Shown: positions 16,765 through 25,541 of the stretch, piece by piece | How the letters are laid out: each line of letters begins with the position of its first letter | How positions within the stretch are numbered: position 1 is the stretch's first letter | Virus record (IMG/VR): IMGVR_UViG_3300028299_000002 | Coordinates: 26,581 to 90,580 of that record | DNA: 64,000 nt | Reading direction: 5' to 3' (one strand) | Origin: a virus | Notes under the pieces: generated by a model | Told to the model about the DNA's origin: nothing | The model's database searches: none | Seen by the model: only the letters and a program-made list of their open reading frames with translations | Made by a program: the position numbers and the translations under genes

Positions 16765-17991
16765 TCAGGTTACAGAACTCAGATCACCAACAAAAGCGGA
16801 ACGCAAGCCGATACCGCCGTCCACACCGCCCCCCAGATACCCGATGTGAAGAGCGAACAAACCGGCCTTGACCCCATTACTCCAAGGGCCGCCACGTCGC
16901 GGAACATTGTTCTCACCGACATCTGGTTTATAAAAGTAATCGTTCCCGTAATCGGCGGTAACATCGCTATGGGCAATCAACGCCAGTATTTCCGCATCAT
17001 CATCAGAATATGCTCCGGCAGGGGTAAAATTGGCAGCATTCTCTTTGCTGAAATCTTCGTCGGTAGTGCTGTTCCATTCACCTATCTGTGCCCACGGTGC
17101 GCCTGGTGCGGTTGCGATGTCTTTGAGTTGAGCAGGTGTCGCAATGGCCGCCTCGTTGTCAGGAATGATCCAGGCTTGTTTTGCAGTCCCCGCATCCGGT
17201 GATTGTAGCCCGACTATCCACTCCCAAATATTGCCATTCATATCAAATATACCCGATGGGTCAAAGTTGTGAGATGATAAAACTCCGCCGCTTCCGGTTC
17301 TCCATCTGCCATAATAAGGCGCTCCGTAAGAACCTCCGTTACTCCCGATTGTAAGCGTTTCGTTAAGCGGCAATCCTGTAATTCCTTTATTGTCAATGTC
17401 CCGGCAGTAGTCATTATTGCCCCGACAATATGATGCAAATATGCTATCCTTATACATCTGTTTACACCACAATGCAACTGCCGCCCATTCAGCGTTTGTC
17501 ATTAGATGGAATATATTGCCAGCCGCCCGCATCGCCGCAGAGTTTTTGGCTTCGCAAATATCAATCGCAGCATTGAAATTCAAATATACCGCCGGGTCTT
17601 GATAGGGCAACGATGCTGCCACATGACCGGCAACCGATCCTGACCAATCCGCAATTTGAGTCGCCTTGATTGCACCCGTAGCAGCTATGATGGCGGAAGC
17701 CTGGTATTTTGCGACCCAGAATCCGGCATGTTCCACACCTCCCCAGATGAAAGCCGGGTGAACCAGTGCCGAAGCAAAGCCGTTCGTAGGGTCCCAATTG
17801 AACTTCGGGATGAAGACATAAACCCCTGGAAAACCATATTGGTCAAACAATACCTTATTATTTGGTAATGAGTTAAATATTGACATGAATTCGGCACCGG
17901 GACGACTTAGATCGCCCGCTATAGGCCAGCCAAGTTCTTTGATTAATAATTTCTGATATACATTTTGCCATTGATCGTTTAGTCCAGCCAT
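16765..17991 (-). CDS. DGR target: variable C-type-lectin/FGE-fold receptor-binding protein
   Basis: 408 aa. The C-terminal 200 residues have the formylglycine-generating-enzyme-like C-type lectin fold: HLMTNAEWAAVALWC, GRWRTGSGG, IFDMNGNIWEWI, then RRGG.W.NGVKAGLF and IGLRSAF at the end. The last 50 codons contain the variable repeat (16791-16904), ending 13 codons before the stop. At TR Asn codons the target has Pro, Ser, Ala, His, Gly, Tyr, Asp, while Trp, Gly and hydrophobic positions are constant. Expected at the tail tip as adhesin. The N-terminal 100 residues should attach it to the virion. Confidence 0.9.
   Translation of the reverse strand: MAGLNDQWQNVYQKLLIKELGWPIAGDLSRPGAEFMSIFNSLPNNKVLFDQYGFPGVYVFIPKFNWDPTNGFASALVHPAFIWGGVEHAGFWVAKYQASAIIAATGAIKATQIADWSGSVAGHVAASLPYQDPAVYLNFNAAIDICEAKNSAAMRAAGNIFHLMTNAEWAAVALWCKQMYKDSIFASYCRGNNDYCRDIDNKGITGLPLNETLTIGSNGGSYGAPYYGRWRTGSGGVLSSHNFDPSGIFDMNGNIWEWIVGLQSPDAGTAKQAWIIPDNEAAIATPAQLKDIATAPGAPWAQIGEWNSTTDEDFSKENAANFTPAGAYSDDDAEILALIAHSDVTADYGNDYFYKPDVGENNVPRRGGPWSNGVKAGLFALHIGYLGGGVDGGIGLRSAFVGDLSSVT
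16791..16904 (-). repeat. DGR variable repeat (VR)
   Basis: 114-bp partner of the TR inside the 3' end of the target gene. 13 amino-acid positions differ from the TR translation, 12 of them at TR codons containing A-mutations. Identity is complete over the last 23 bp and lost right after it, marking the homing boundary. Confidence 0.92.
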
Positions 17992-18003
17992 TTTATTGCT
18001 CCT

Positions 18004-19164
18004 TTATCTTATTATTACTCTATCTATTTCAATATTCCCCGCCGCAGCATACAAAGCATGTATAATTTGCTCCTGCACTGCTGCCGATATTTCGTTCTTA
18101 CGAATGACCAGAAGACACATTTCGCCGTCAAATATCACAGAAGGTATTTCTGCCGAAGTGGTCGGATTTTCTGCCGAAGTGGTCGGATTTGCACTATTTC
18201 CGGCATTGCCAAATACCTGTACTTCACCGGACAATGCTCCGGCCCCTGTTTGTATATCACATACCCATTTATCTATCTCTGCCCCGGCCACAGAGAATAC
18301 ATCGCTGCCGATTTTCAGATAGGATTCATTTGCCGTTCCCGGTTTTATCAATGCAATAATCGAATACCCGGTTTCACTCAAACTGGGTATTTTGAATGTT
18401 CCGCTATTAAGCAGTCCTGAACCGATCAATCCCGGCTTGCAATTTGCATCTAAGTTTGACCGTACCCATTCAATTGTATAATTACCGGTCAGATCAACTT
18501 GATTCCCATAACTAAATGCAATTTGTAATAATGTATTAGCATCCAGTACTGGTATGAACCCCCATCCATAAAATTTTAATCCAGTAGGATCATATCCCGC
18601 CGGTTTATTGACATATTCACCTGCATGACCATCAACGGTTATGCTAAATTGAATACCGTTATATCCTATTTGAATTGAATAATCTGTATCATCGGATAAT
18701 GCCGTATCATATAATACTGTTTCAGACAGAGAATTTGTCCCGTCCGATGCTACGATATAGAGCTTATTATCTGCTTTTTGATAAACACATACAAAATTAC
18801 CGGTAGATAATTCCATGTCCTCGGTTAAAAACAGTATCACTCTTTTGACCGTTGCAAGGTCAGGTTCGACGGATACAATATTAAGATCAACATAAAACAA
18901 CCAATCGGAAGGACTGAATGGCGCAGCGCTCAGATCATACGGTAATTCCGTACCCCGAATGTTGTCCGACCCGCTAACATAACCTTGTTTTATTAATATT
19001 TTACCGGTCGGTTTAACAACGTTCAAACCGCCCTTATCACTCAAAGTATCCTGTTTGTCGGTAATGCTTACCATATTACGATCACCGCCACAAATCAGGT
19101 ATTTACCATCACTCATTAAAGTTTTATATACATGTCCCGTAGATTCTACTGGATTTATTTGCAT
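18004..19164 (-). CDS. Tail/adhesin protein with lectin-like (LamG/concanavalin) domain
   Basis: 386 aa. Residues 80-230 are beta-rich with a concanavalin-like jelly-roll pattern: DWLFYVDLNIVSVEP, FVCVYQKADNKLYIVASDG and YSIQIGYNGIQFSITVDG. Near the C-terminus a 7-residue unit (NPTTSAE) is present twice because of a 21-bp tandem repeat at 18148-18189. The family binds sugars or forms trimeric fibres. It lies just upstream of the DGR target gene, so both probably form the host-binding apparatus. Confidence 0.55.
   Translation of the reverse strand: MQINPVESTGHVYKTLMSDGKYLICGGDRNMVSITDKQDTLSDKGGLNVVKPTGKILIKQGYVSGSDNIRGTELPYDLSAAPFSPSDWLFYVDLNIVSVEPDLATVKRVILFLTEDMELSTGNFVCVYQKADNKLYIVASDGTNSLSETVLYDTALSDDTDYSIQIGYNGIQFSITVDGHAGEYVNKPAGYDPTGLKFYGWGFIPVLDANTLLQIAFSYGNQVDLTGNYTIEWVRSNLDANCKPGLIGSGLLNSGTFKIPSLSETGYSIIALIKPGTANESYLKIGSDVFSVAGAEIDKWVCDIQTGAGALSGEVQVFGNAGNSANPTTSAENPTTSAEIPSVIFDGEMCLLVIRKNEISAAVQEQIIHALYAAAGNIEIDRVIIR
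18148..18189. repeat. 21-bp tandem direct repeat (two copies)
   Basis: Two identical in-frame copies containing TGCCGAAGTGGTCGGAT, giving a Thr/Ser/Ala/Glu/Pro linker in the 386-aa protein. Prone to copy-number change by slippage. Confidence 0.85.
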
Positions 19165-19165
19165 T

Positions 19166-20206
19166 TTATTCCCCTAAATTGTCAATTGTCAAACTCTGGG
19201 CATTGATATAATTCCGCAATGCTACCATAACCTTTTTCGCCGGTTGATCGTCATCACCGCCCCTGTCCGATCCCATATCGCTGTGCATGATATACTGCAA
19301 TGGTAAACGATGCTCAACGCTGTAATAATTACCGTCTTCCGGTGAATTACCACCATCAATCCATGTAATTATATTACCACTGACAGAATAATCAACACCA
19401 GGCTTATAAATAGTGGATTTTTGAGATATTTGTTCAATGTTCTCAATATCAAATGCCTTAATCGTATCATTCACGGATCTCTGACATAAAGCAGAATCCC
19501 TAAAAAACCGATTTTTCATTACAAAAACATCACCCACCGACAGAGTATTATAAATCGGTAAGTATATCTGTCCGCTATTTAACCATGTATAATCATAAGG
19601 ATATCCGCTTTCACTCAATCCAAGTATATCATAAGTAGCATCATTGGCCGACGGTTTTAATATTTTTACTTTGGATGATTCACCGGCAGTCAATGACCGA
19701 ATTGTAATATACCCGGTCCCAATATTACCGTTCACATCGGTTTCAAAAGCACATGTATCATGCAATGCGGTATTAATATTTGCAATAATTGTTTGGATTT
19801 TGACATTTTCAGGATCACCGGCATCCGTTGAACAGTCAATTTCAACCGCCGCATTACCGTCAATGCCAATATTTAAATTATATTCACTTGAAAGATTAAT
19901 CCCAGCACTCAGATTAATTTTACCTGTGATCTGGGCATTATTTTTATCAAGCATATAGGGAACAGTCATTAAACGTCCGCCCTGCAGTATTGTACCAGCC
20001 TTTTCGGTAATTTTATCATACCGGATATTGGTACTGATCAACCGGTATTCAATCGGAGAATGATATCGAAAACCACCAAAACAACCACATTTAGGATCAT
20101 AGGAACCATTATATGACCCGTAGCAGCTGCACAGATAACCGGAATAATATTTCACTATTACTCCGAAGTCATCCATTAGGTCTTGTGGTATTGTGTTCAG
20201 ATTCAC
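19166..20206 (-). CDS. Virion structural protein with Cys-rich N-terminus
   Basis: 346 aa. Residues 20-45 contain a Cys cluster (CSCYGSYNGSYDPKCGCFGG) suited to metal binding or disulfides. The middle is beta-rich (EYNLNIGIDGNAAVEIDCSTDAG). Near residue 270, STIYKPGVDYSVSGNIITWIDGG is a motif I associate with phage tail/neck structural proteins. Overlaps the HK97-gp10-like gene by 4 nt. Function inferred from position between head-completion and adhesin genes. Confidence 0.45.
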   Translation of the reverse strand: MNLNTIPQDLMDDFGVIVKYYSGYLCSCYGSYNGSYDPKCGCFGGFRYHSPIEYRLISTNIRYDKITEKAGTILQGGRLMTVPYMLDKNNAQITGKINLSAGINLSSEYNLNIGIDGNAAVEIDCSTDAGDPENVKIQTIIANINTALHDTCAFETDVNGNIGTGYITIRSLTAGESSKVKILKPSANDATYDILGLSESGYPYDYTWLNSGQIYLPIYNTLSVGDVFVMKNRFFRDSALCQRSVNDTIKAFDIENIEQISQKSTIYKPGVDYSVSGNIITWIDGGNSPEDGNYYSVEHRLPLQYIMHSDMGSDRGGDDDQPAKKVMVALRNYINAQSLTIDNLGE

Positions 20207-21051
20207 AGATACATCTCCAGGAACATTTTTTTATCAGCCTCAAATCCCTCTGTAATTATTCTCTGAATGACAAACGAACTGGCATTTTTAGCCTTGTTCG
20301 CAAGGTGCATACCGGGCATTGCAGGACGTATCCAACCGCTTGATCCCTCTTTCATAACCCGGAATGTCATATATTTTGTCCCCACCGTACTATCATCCCT
20401 CGGAAATCGTACCATACCCTCATTATTTTTATTCATACCGGGCACATCGTTTTTACTTAATCGTCCGCCCCACTGATAACTTGAACGTGTCACCATTTTA
20501 CCCTGGGGATGTCCCTGGGATAGAAATAATTGTGCCTCTTTATAGGATTTTGCGCCCTGTTGACTTGGTTCGCTGAATACAGCCGTTCTTCGGCTCGGTG
20601 TCATTTCTTTTGCCGCCTGATGAACTGCTTTTGGCATCGGATTAAATTCGACCGATCCGGGAGTTCCATGCCTGAACGGGATGATCAGATATCGTTTACC
20701 ATCCTTTTTTGATACCCTGACCTTATTGGATGTATTCAGGATATTTTTCATGTCATAAGACCCTGAACCATTTTCGATATACTTTGCATACGGCAAATTA
20801 TTTATAACAGCTGAGTGAAAACGATCATTGTTGTAAGGATATATTTTACCGTTTTCAATGGCATGAAGATATCTACCGGACGCATGTTTGAATGCTCCAC
20901 TGGCAATCTGTGACCAAACCCCGACTACTACGTTGGCTGAACGCTCCACCGCCTGAGCGGTGTTTGGCAGCGTAGAACTACCAAACACCTCAAGCGCATA
21001 AATAATGTCGTTCAACCGACGATCAATTACATAGTCGAGATTCAACTGCAT
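20203..21051 (-). CDS. Tail completion protein, HK97 gp10-like candidate
   Basis: 282 aa. N-terminal helix with an Ala-rich block (AVERSANVVVGVWSQIASGAFKHASG), then PYAKYIENGSGSYDMK and a basic beta segment RYLIIPFRHGTPG. NLPYAKYIE.GSG is the hallmark of gp10-like (HK97) tail completion proteins, which close the tail end that binds the head. It is longer than usual (about 150 aa) and carries a 120-residue insertion with Trp/Ser-rich sequence. Confidence 0.6.
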   Translation of the reverse strand: MQLNLDYVIDRRLNDIIYALEVFGSSTLPNTAQAVERSANVVVGVWSQIASGAFKHASGRYLHAIENGKIYPYNNDRFHSAVINNLPYAKYIENGSGSYDMKNILNTSNKVRVSKKDGKRYLIIPFRHGTPGSVEFNPMPKAVHQAAKEMTPSRRTAVFSEPSQQGAKSYKEAQLFLSQGHPQGKMVTRSSYQWGGRLSKNDVPGMNKNNEGMVRFPRDDSTVGTKYMTFRVMKEGSSGWIRPAMPGMHLANKAKNASSFVIQRIITEGFEADKKMFLEMYL

Positions 21052-21055
21052 CGAT

Positions 21056-22276
21056 TTAGTCCACCGTTGTTATAGCCGCAGCCGATACAGACGGTGCTAC
21101 TCGCGCTGAAACGGACACGTCAACAGCCTCATCCGAACCTGAATTAACCATTGCCAGGTCATAATAGGTGACTGTAATATCGGCATCATCCAGTAGTGTC
21201 GTATCAGGAACGAATGTACCAGCTGCACCCGTGACAACCTTAATTGCTCCAATGGCGGCCTTACTGGCCGGGACAGCCGGTAATACACAACCGGCGGCGG
21301 CGGCTACAATAGCGCCCTCAACAGTCGTTAATGCTCCGGCACTATCCAAACAGATCAGATAGAATGCTTCTTCGCTGTTTCCTAATCCGGTATGTCCTAC
21401 CGTCCAGGCCCCTAGAGGATCGGCGGCTACTGCCGTATAAATTACACCGTCAATAATGTAGGTTACGATATTATCTGAACCGGAATCCACAAATGCCGAC
21501 GCATCAGCTGCAAAACTGGCCCCTTCAGTAATCATTCCCATATCAAGATATGTAACAGTAATATCGGCATCATCCAACAGTGTCGTATCGGGTACAAATG
21601 TTCCACCTGCACCTGTGACAACCTTCAAAGCTCCGATCACACAAACATCGGCAGGAACAGCAGGCATGACACAACCGGCGGCGGCGGCCACAATAGCACC
21701 CTCAACGGTTGATAAAGTACCACCACTATCCAGACATATCAGGTAATAGGCTTCTTCGCTATTACCAAGCCCGGTATGTCCGACTGTCCATGCACCCAAA
21801 GGATCGGCGGCTGTTTTGGCATACGGAATACCATTAATCAGATAATTGATATTATTGACAGATTTGACCTGATCTTTTGTTCCGGCACTCATTGCCAATC
21901 CAGCAGCAACAGAGCATTGGTTCATCAGCATCTTTTTAATCAGGTTAAAATTGTCATAATGGGTATTCACATTTGTGGTAATACCGGTTAATTTTGACAA
22001 ATTCCCAACTGTTTTCAGCTGGTCTTTCGTACCGCCACTCATCGCCAGTCCAACCGGGAATAGCCCCATGTTCATCAGCATCTTTTTCATCTTGTTATAA
22101 TTGCCGATCTGAGTATTCAAATCAGTAACAAGACCGTCAAATTGGGTTTTCATCGCCGTTGATACCAATGATGCCCTGGCCTCGTTCAATAATGTGATCA
22201 TGGCAACCAGGCGATCACCAAATCCCATTTCTCCCAACACCGGGCACATTAAGTTAAGTTTATCTTGGTTTTTCAT
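21056..22276 (-). CDS. Repeat-containing structural protein (decoration or fibre candidate)
   Basis: 406 aa with a strong ribosome site (AGGAGGAAATT). Residues 1-140 hold two helical repeats (IKKMLMNQC / MKKMLMNMG, each followed by GLAMS.GTKDQ.K). Residues about 155-250 and 285-380 are two copies of a ~95-aa unit starting PLGAWTVGHTGLGNSEEA and ending DADITVTY, about 85 percent identical by eye. The Ala/Gly/Val composition and repeats fit a beta-sandwich that decorates the capsid or tail. Gene is two places after the capsid gene. No family recognised. Confidence 0.5.
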   Translation of the reverse strand: MKNQDKLNLMCPVLGEMGFGDRLVAMITLLNEARASLVSTAMKTQFDGLVTDLNTQIGNYNKMKKMLMNMGLFPVGLAMSGGTKDQLKTVGNLSKLTGITTNVNTHYDNFNLIKKMLMNQCSVAAGLAMSAGTKDQVKSVNNINYLINGIPYAKTAADPLGAWTVGHTGLGNSEEAYYLICLDSGGTLSTVEGAIVAAAAGCVMPAVPADVCVIGALKVVTGAGGTFVPDTTLLDDADITVTYLDMGMITEGASFAADASAFVDSGSDNIVTYIIDGVIYTAVAADPLGAWTVGHTGLGNSEEAFYLICLDSAGALTTVEGAIVAAAAGCVLPAVPASKAAIGAIKVVTGAAGTFVPDTTLLDDADITVTYYDLAMVNSGSDEAVDVSVSARVAPSVSAAAITTVD

Positions 22277-22285
22277 AATTTCCTC

Positions 22286-23356
22286 CTAACCAACTTTTAA
22301 ACGTGTTAAATATTTTTTCTTAAATGATTGAATCCATGCGGCATCTTCTTTCCGATAATTCTCAATCGCCGCACTATGTTCACCAAAGGTTGCACTGGAT
22401 GTATAAGACGTTGATTTACTGGCGCCATCAATGGATTTTGATTCTGAACTTAATCCACGATGAACATCCAGGTTTGGCAGCATGTTAATTGCCACACGGC
22501 GACTAATTGCATACCGAATCATTTCCTTTTCATTGGCCTCAATATTATCCCAATCCAACCCTGCATAATAATCGTATGAAAAGAAATCCGGGATATAACT
22601 GGACCCGGCCAGAAGAATTGCAATACCAACTCCCACGGTATAAATGAACATCAATCCATTATAACTGCCGGAATAAGGCATTATTTTGATCACACCCTCT
22701 AAAGCATTGCCAATTTGAACCCAACCAGACGGTATTTCGGCTATTACCTCAATTTCATTCAACTTTAAGCCCACTTTTTCAATCGAATAAATCGGCGTAT
22801 GATATAATGTATTCGTCCAATATTTTTCATAAATCGGAGTCATATCATAATCATGGCGTTCATTCTCAATCAATTTCTTTTGAAAATATACCTCTGTTGC
22901 AGTTTCAAGCTGATCAGTGGCCGCTTTAATTTGCTGTCTGATTGTTGTTCGGTAGGATGTTTGATAATATGATTCAATGGTACTGATTTCGATTCCCCGT
23001 AAACATTGATCCATAACATAGCTAACCGGGACCAGGAGATTCTCTACAGGCGAATTCGCCTGTATCGATATATCTTCCGGTGTTAATTCATCTTCGAGAT
23101 TGACATTAATTCCGGCGTAACTGGCAGACCAATAAATGAAATAATAATCCGGGACAGTATCAGCATGAAGATTTACATCATAATAATATTTCCCGGACTC
23201 AGCATCTAATGAACACGTTAAATCCTTGATCTCAGTGTCACCAACAAGCTTTACATAAGTCCCATTGTTATTGACAATGGTAATTAAAACGGCATTTACC
23301 GTTCTTTCGGTTTCAAGATATATTCTGTTAGTGACACCAATTCGGATTATTTTCAT
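22286..23356 (-). CDS. Head-tail connector candidate
   Basis: 356 aa, downstream of the capsid genes. Starts MKIIRIGVTNRIYLETERTVN. The middle is helical, with YRTTIRQQIKAATDQLETATEVYFQ (read in parts), resembling the gp6-type adaptor pattern 'helix, E.AT..YF..'. Later GLMFIYTVGVGIA and AISRRVAINMLPNLDVHRGLSS. Adaptor proteins form the ring between portal and tail. Larger than the HK97 protein (about 100 aa), so the domain is embedded in a longer chain. Position and the helical block support the call. Confidence 0.5.
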   Translation of the reverse strand: MKIIRIGVTNRIYLETERTVNAVLITIVNNNGTYVKLVGDTEIKDLTCSLDAESGKYYYDVNLHADTVPDYYFIYWSASYAGINVNLEDELTPEDISIQANSPVENLLVPVSYVMDQCLRGIEISTIESYYQTSYRTTIRQQIKAATDQLETATEVYFQKKLIENERHDYDMTPIYEKYWTNTLYHTPIYSIEKVGLKLNEIEVIAEIPSGWVQIGNALEGVIKIMPYSGSYNGLMFIYTVGVGIAILLAGSSYIPDFFSYDYYAGLDWDNIEANEKEMIRYAISRRVAINMLPNLDVHRGLSSESKSIDGASKSTSYTSSATFGEHSAAIENYRKEDAAWIQSFKKKYLTRLKVG

Positions 23357-23853
23357 TTGAGTTCAAAATGCTTGCTGATCTCTCTCAACATTTCTATTTT
23401 GGTTCTGGCTTTGCCCAAATCAATTACCGGATTTTGTCTGGCCGCAAATTCACGGATTTCCCTGGATGTGTTTTCCATCGTCGGCATTTCACCGATCATA
23501 CTTGGTCCGGTCTTTTCAGGTTCAGGTTCAATAATCTTTTCCGGTTCTTTGGTAATGATAGGTTCAGGCTCCGGTTCAGGAATAACAGGTTCAGGGACTT
23601 CTTCAGTGACTTCAGGAACGATTTCCTCTATCACATCCGAGACAATCACTATTTCCGGTTCTTTGGTAATGACAGGTTTGATAACTTCAGGAACAACCGG
23701 GACATAACCTTTTATGCCCTTGACCGCTTCATATTGAGCTTCGGTCAATTCAGCTACACCGTCTTTCCATTCGACCGGTTTGCCAATAATAATTGATTTG
23801 TGATTTTTTAGGCTCCCATCCCTGCATTTTGGAGCTCTTACTAATATACCCAT
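23353..23853 (-). CDS. Pro/Glu-rich head-region protein
   Basis: 166 aa if translation starts at the second ATG, which follows a GGAGG site; the first ATG (23865) lies upstream of that site. Residues 50-110 are a Pro/Glu/Val/Ile repeat region (PEVTEEVPEPVIPEPEPEP), probably extended and flexible. N-terminus MGILVRAPKCRDGSLKN looks folded, and the C-terminal 40 residues are helical. Similar genes after the capsid gene often encode head fibres or completion proteins. Overlaps the next ORF by 4 nt. Confidence 0.5.
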   Translation of the reverse strand: MGILVRAPKCRDGSLKNHKSIIIGKPVEWKDGVAELTEAQYEAVKGIKGYVPVVPEVIKPVITKEPEIVIVSDVIEEIVPEVTEEVPEPVIPEPEPEPIITKEPEKIIEPEPEKTGPSMIGEMPTMENTSREIREFAARQNPVIDLGKARTKIEMLREISKHFELK

Positions 23854-23874
23854 GATTTCCTCCATTGAGTCAGA

Positions 23875-23906
23875 GTAGGGAGCATAATTGCTTATGCCCC
23901 CGACCC
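23875..23906 (-). other. Intergenic hairpin after the capsid gene
   Basis: On the coding strand GGGGGCATAA and TTATGCTCCC can pair around GCAA, between the capsid stop and the next start. No U-run follows, so it is more likely an mRNA processing or stability element than a terminator. Confidence 0.4.
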
Positions 23907-23917
23907 TATTTAATTAG

Positions 23918-25507
23918 TTAGAATGTGGACTTTGAATAACGGATATTCTTGAACAGAATATGATAACCGAATCCTGTCTGTTCATTCTCCATTTTCGAAA
24001 CACGGAGATAATGATACAGCATGTAGAGATACGGCCATCCCACGATTGAATTTAGGCCAAATGCAAGCGGGATACGCACGAACGGCAGCAACTGACGATA
24101 ATCAATTGCCCCAAATTCCGGTGCATTTGTCATCAGGATACCGATAGATGTACCAGGCAGAACAGAATTAAGGTCATGCGCAACGGTATCGCCTACCGCA
24201 AGCGTAACAGCCACATCCATGATCCAACGGCAATCCGAAGCATCGGCAGCACCCAACGCAGACCGGAAAATACGATATCCGCTAATCAGTGCATCGGCAC
24301 CGGTGATTGTTATTCTGACTTTGTTACCGGCCACAGTGGTTATTGCTCCTGCATTTGCGGCCACGGCAATCGATTCACCATTTGCATTCAAGGCACTGAC
24401 CATATAGAAATAGTCACCCAGATCACCGGCACTAAATTCAGTAGCAGGATCAGCAACATTTGCCAATACGATATTTGCCGCCAAAAGAGCAGCCGGAGCT
24501 GTACCAACAGCTACTGTCGGTGCTTTTGAACTGGCTGATTCACCGGAAGGTAGGTATTTGTCAATCTGCGGTACGAATTTGAAATGCGGTACAGATCCAT
24601 CGCCCCAACCGTTATAAGCAAAATCGCTCATAAAACCGGCCATTGGTAAACCACCCATCAGCTGTTTTACATCTAATGACTGTCCACCACCTAAATTCAC
24701 ACGACGGCTCATTGGCAGAATTTCATTCAAATCCTGTTTTACCATATTTGGCATGAGCATGTGTGTAGCGGCTCCCAAACCCTGCATGATGTTATTGGCA
24801 CCCAAATCCAACTGACCTTCGGAAATCTGACTACCTTCCGATCCACTGGCGGCACCGGTTTTACGACAATCAATTACGACATCATAACCGGCTACTTTTG
24901 CATCCGTAATTTTCTTATACATACCGTCAAATTCATTGGGGATCACATCACTATTCCCAAATACGGAACATTTTTCATTGGCTTCGAGAACAGTCATTGC
25001 ACCGGCTTTGTTCAGAATGGTATGGGCATCTGCAAATGTCTTGGAAACATCCAAAACATGAGTCAGATCGCGCATATCACGCAGGAACTTTGTGGTGTCA
25101 ACTTTCCGTGCCAGAGTTACATTTTTGGAAGTCGGGAAAGATGATTCATTGGTGAATACACCATAGGAATGATGTCCGCCTAACTGTCCCTGACTACTCA
25201 GTAACATGTACTGGTCCAGAACGGCATAAATCGGACTGTGTGGGAAAAGATTCCACAATCGCAGCTGCTTTTGTTCGGCAACAGTGGATTTCAGGTCGGT
25301 GTCGATGTTTTCAATGGTAATCGCACGACCACCGGTTAATTGGGAAAGATCAGTCATACTGGTTGTCGTTGTGGCATCCAGTGCTTTTTGCATGTCCATA
25401 GACTTCATCATACCGCGTTCAGGCGTATAGTACATTGTACCTTCGTCTAAAAGCGATTTTGCGACTTCCTGGACAGCATCATAATCTTTGTGAGCAAGAA
25501 TATTCAT
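23918..25507 (-). CDS. Major capsid protein
   Basis: 529 aa with a strong ribosome site (AAGGAGG). Starts MNILAHKDYDAVQEVAKSL. Helical N-terminus to residue 75, then LWNLFPHSPIYAVLDQYMLL and further HK97-like fold segments (VTLARKVDTTKFLRDMRDLT; E-loop region). An immunoglobulin-like insertion seems present at residues 335-440 (VAVGTAPAALLAANIVLANV, GDYFYMVSALNANGES). Follows the protease-scaffold gene. The length fits large HK97-fold capsids of contractile phages. Confidence 0.8.
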   Translation of the reverse strand: MNILAHKDYDAVQEVAKSLLDEGTMYYTPERGMMKSMDMQKALDATTTTSMTDLSQLTGGRAITIENIDTDLKSTVAEQKQLRLWNLFPHSPIYAVLDQYMLLSSQGQLGGHHSYGVFTNESSFPTSKNVTLARKVDTTKFLRDMRDLTHVLDVSKTFADAHTILNKAGAMTVLEANEKCSVFGNSDVIPNEFDGMYKKITDAKVAGYDVVIDCRKTGAASGSEGSQISEGQLDLGANNIMQGLGAATHMLMPNMVKQDLNEILPMSRRVNLGGGQSLDVKQLMGGLPMAGFMSDFAYNGWGDGSVPHFKFVPQIDKYLPSGESASSKAPTVAVGTAPAALLAANIVLANVADPATEFSAGDLGDYFYMVSALNANGESIAVAANAGAITTVAGNKVRITITGADALISGYRIFRSALGAADASDCRWIMDVAVTLAVGDTVAHDLNSVLPGTSIGILMTNAPEFGAIDYRQLLPFVRIPLAFGLNSIVGWPYLYMLYHYLRVSKMENEQTGFGYHILFKNIRYSKSTF

Positions 25508-25541
25508 AATTTATTTCCTCCTTGTTTGCTTTATTTGCACA

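Noticed and set aside
23357-23796. Overlapping plus-strand ORFs opposite the Pro/Glu-rich gene
   Set aside because: Low-complexity antisense of the Pro/Glu repeats; no ribosome site.
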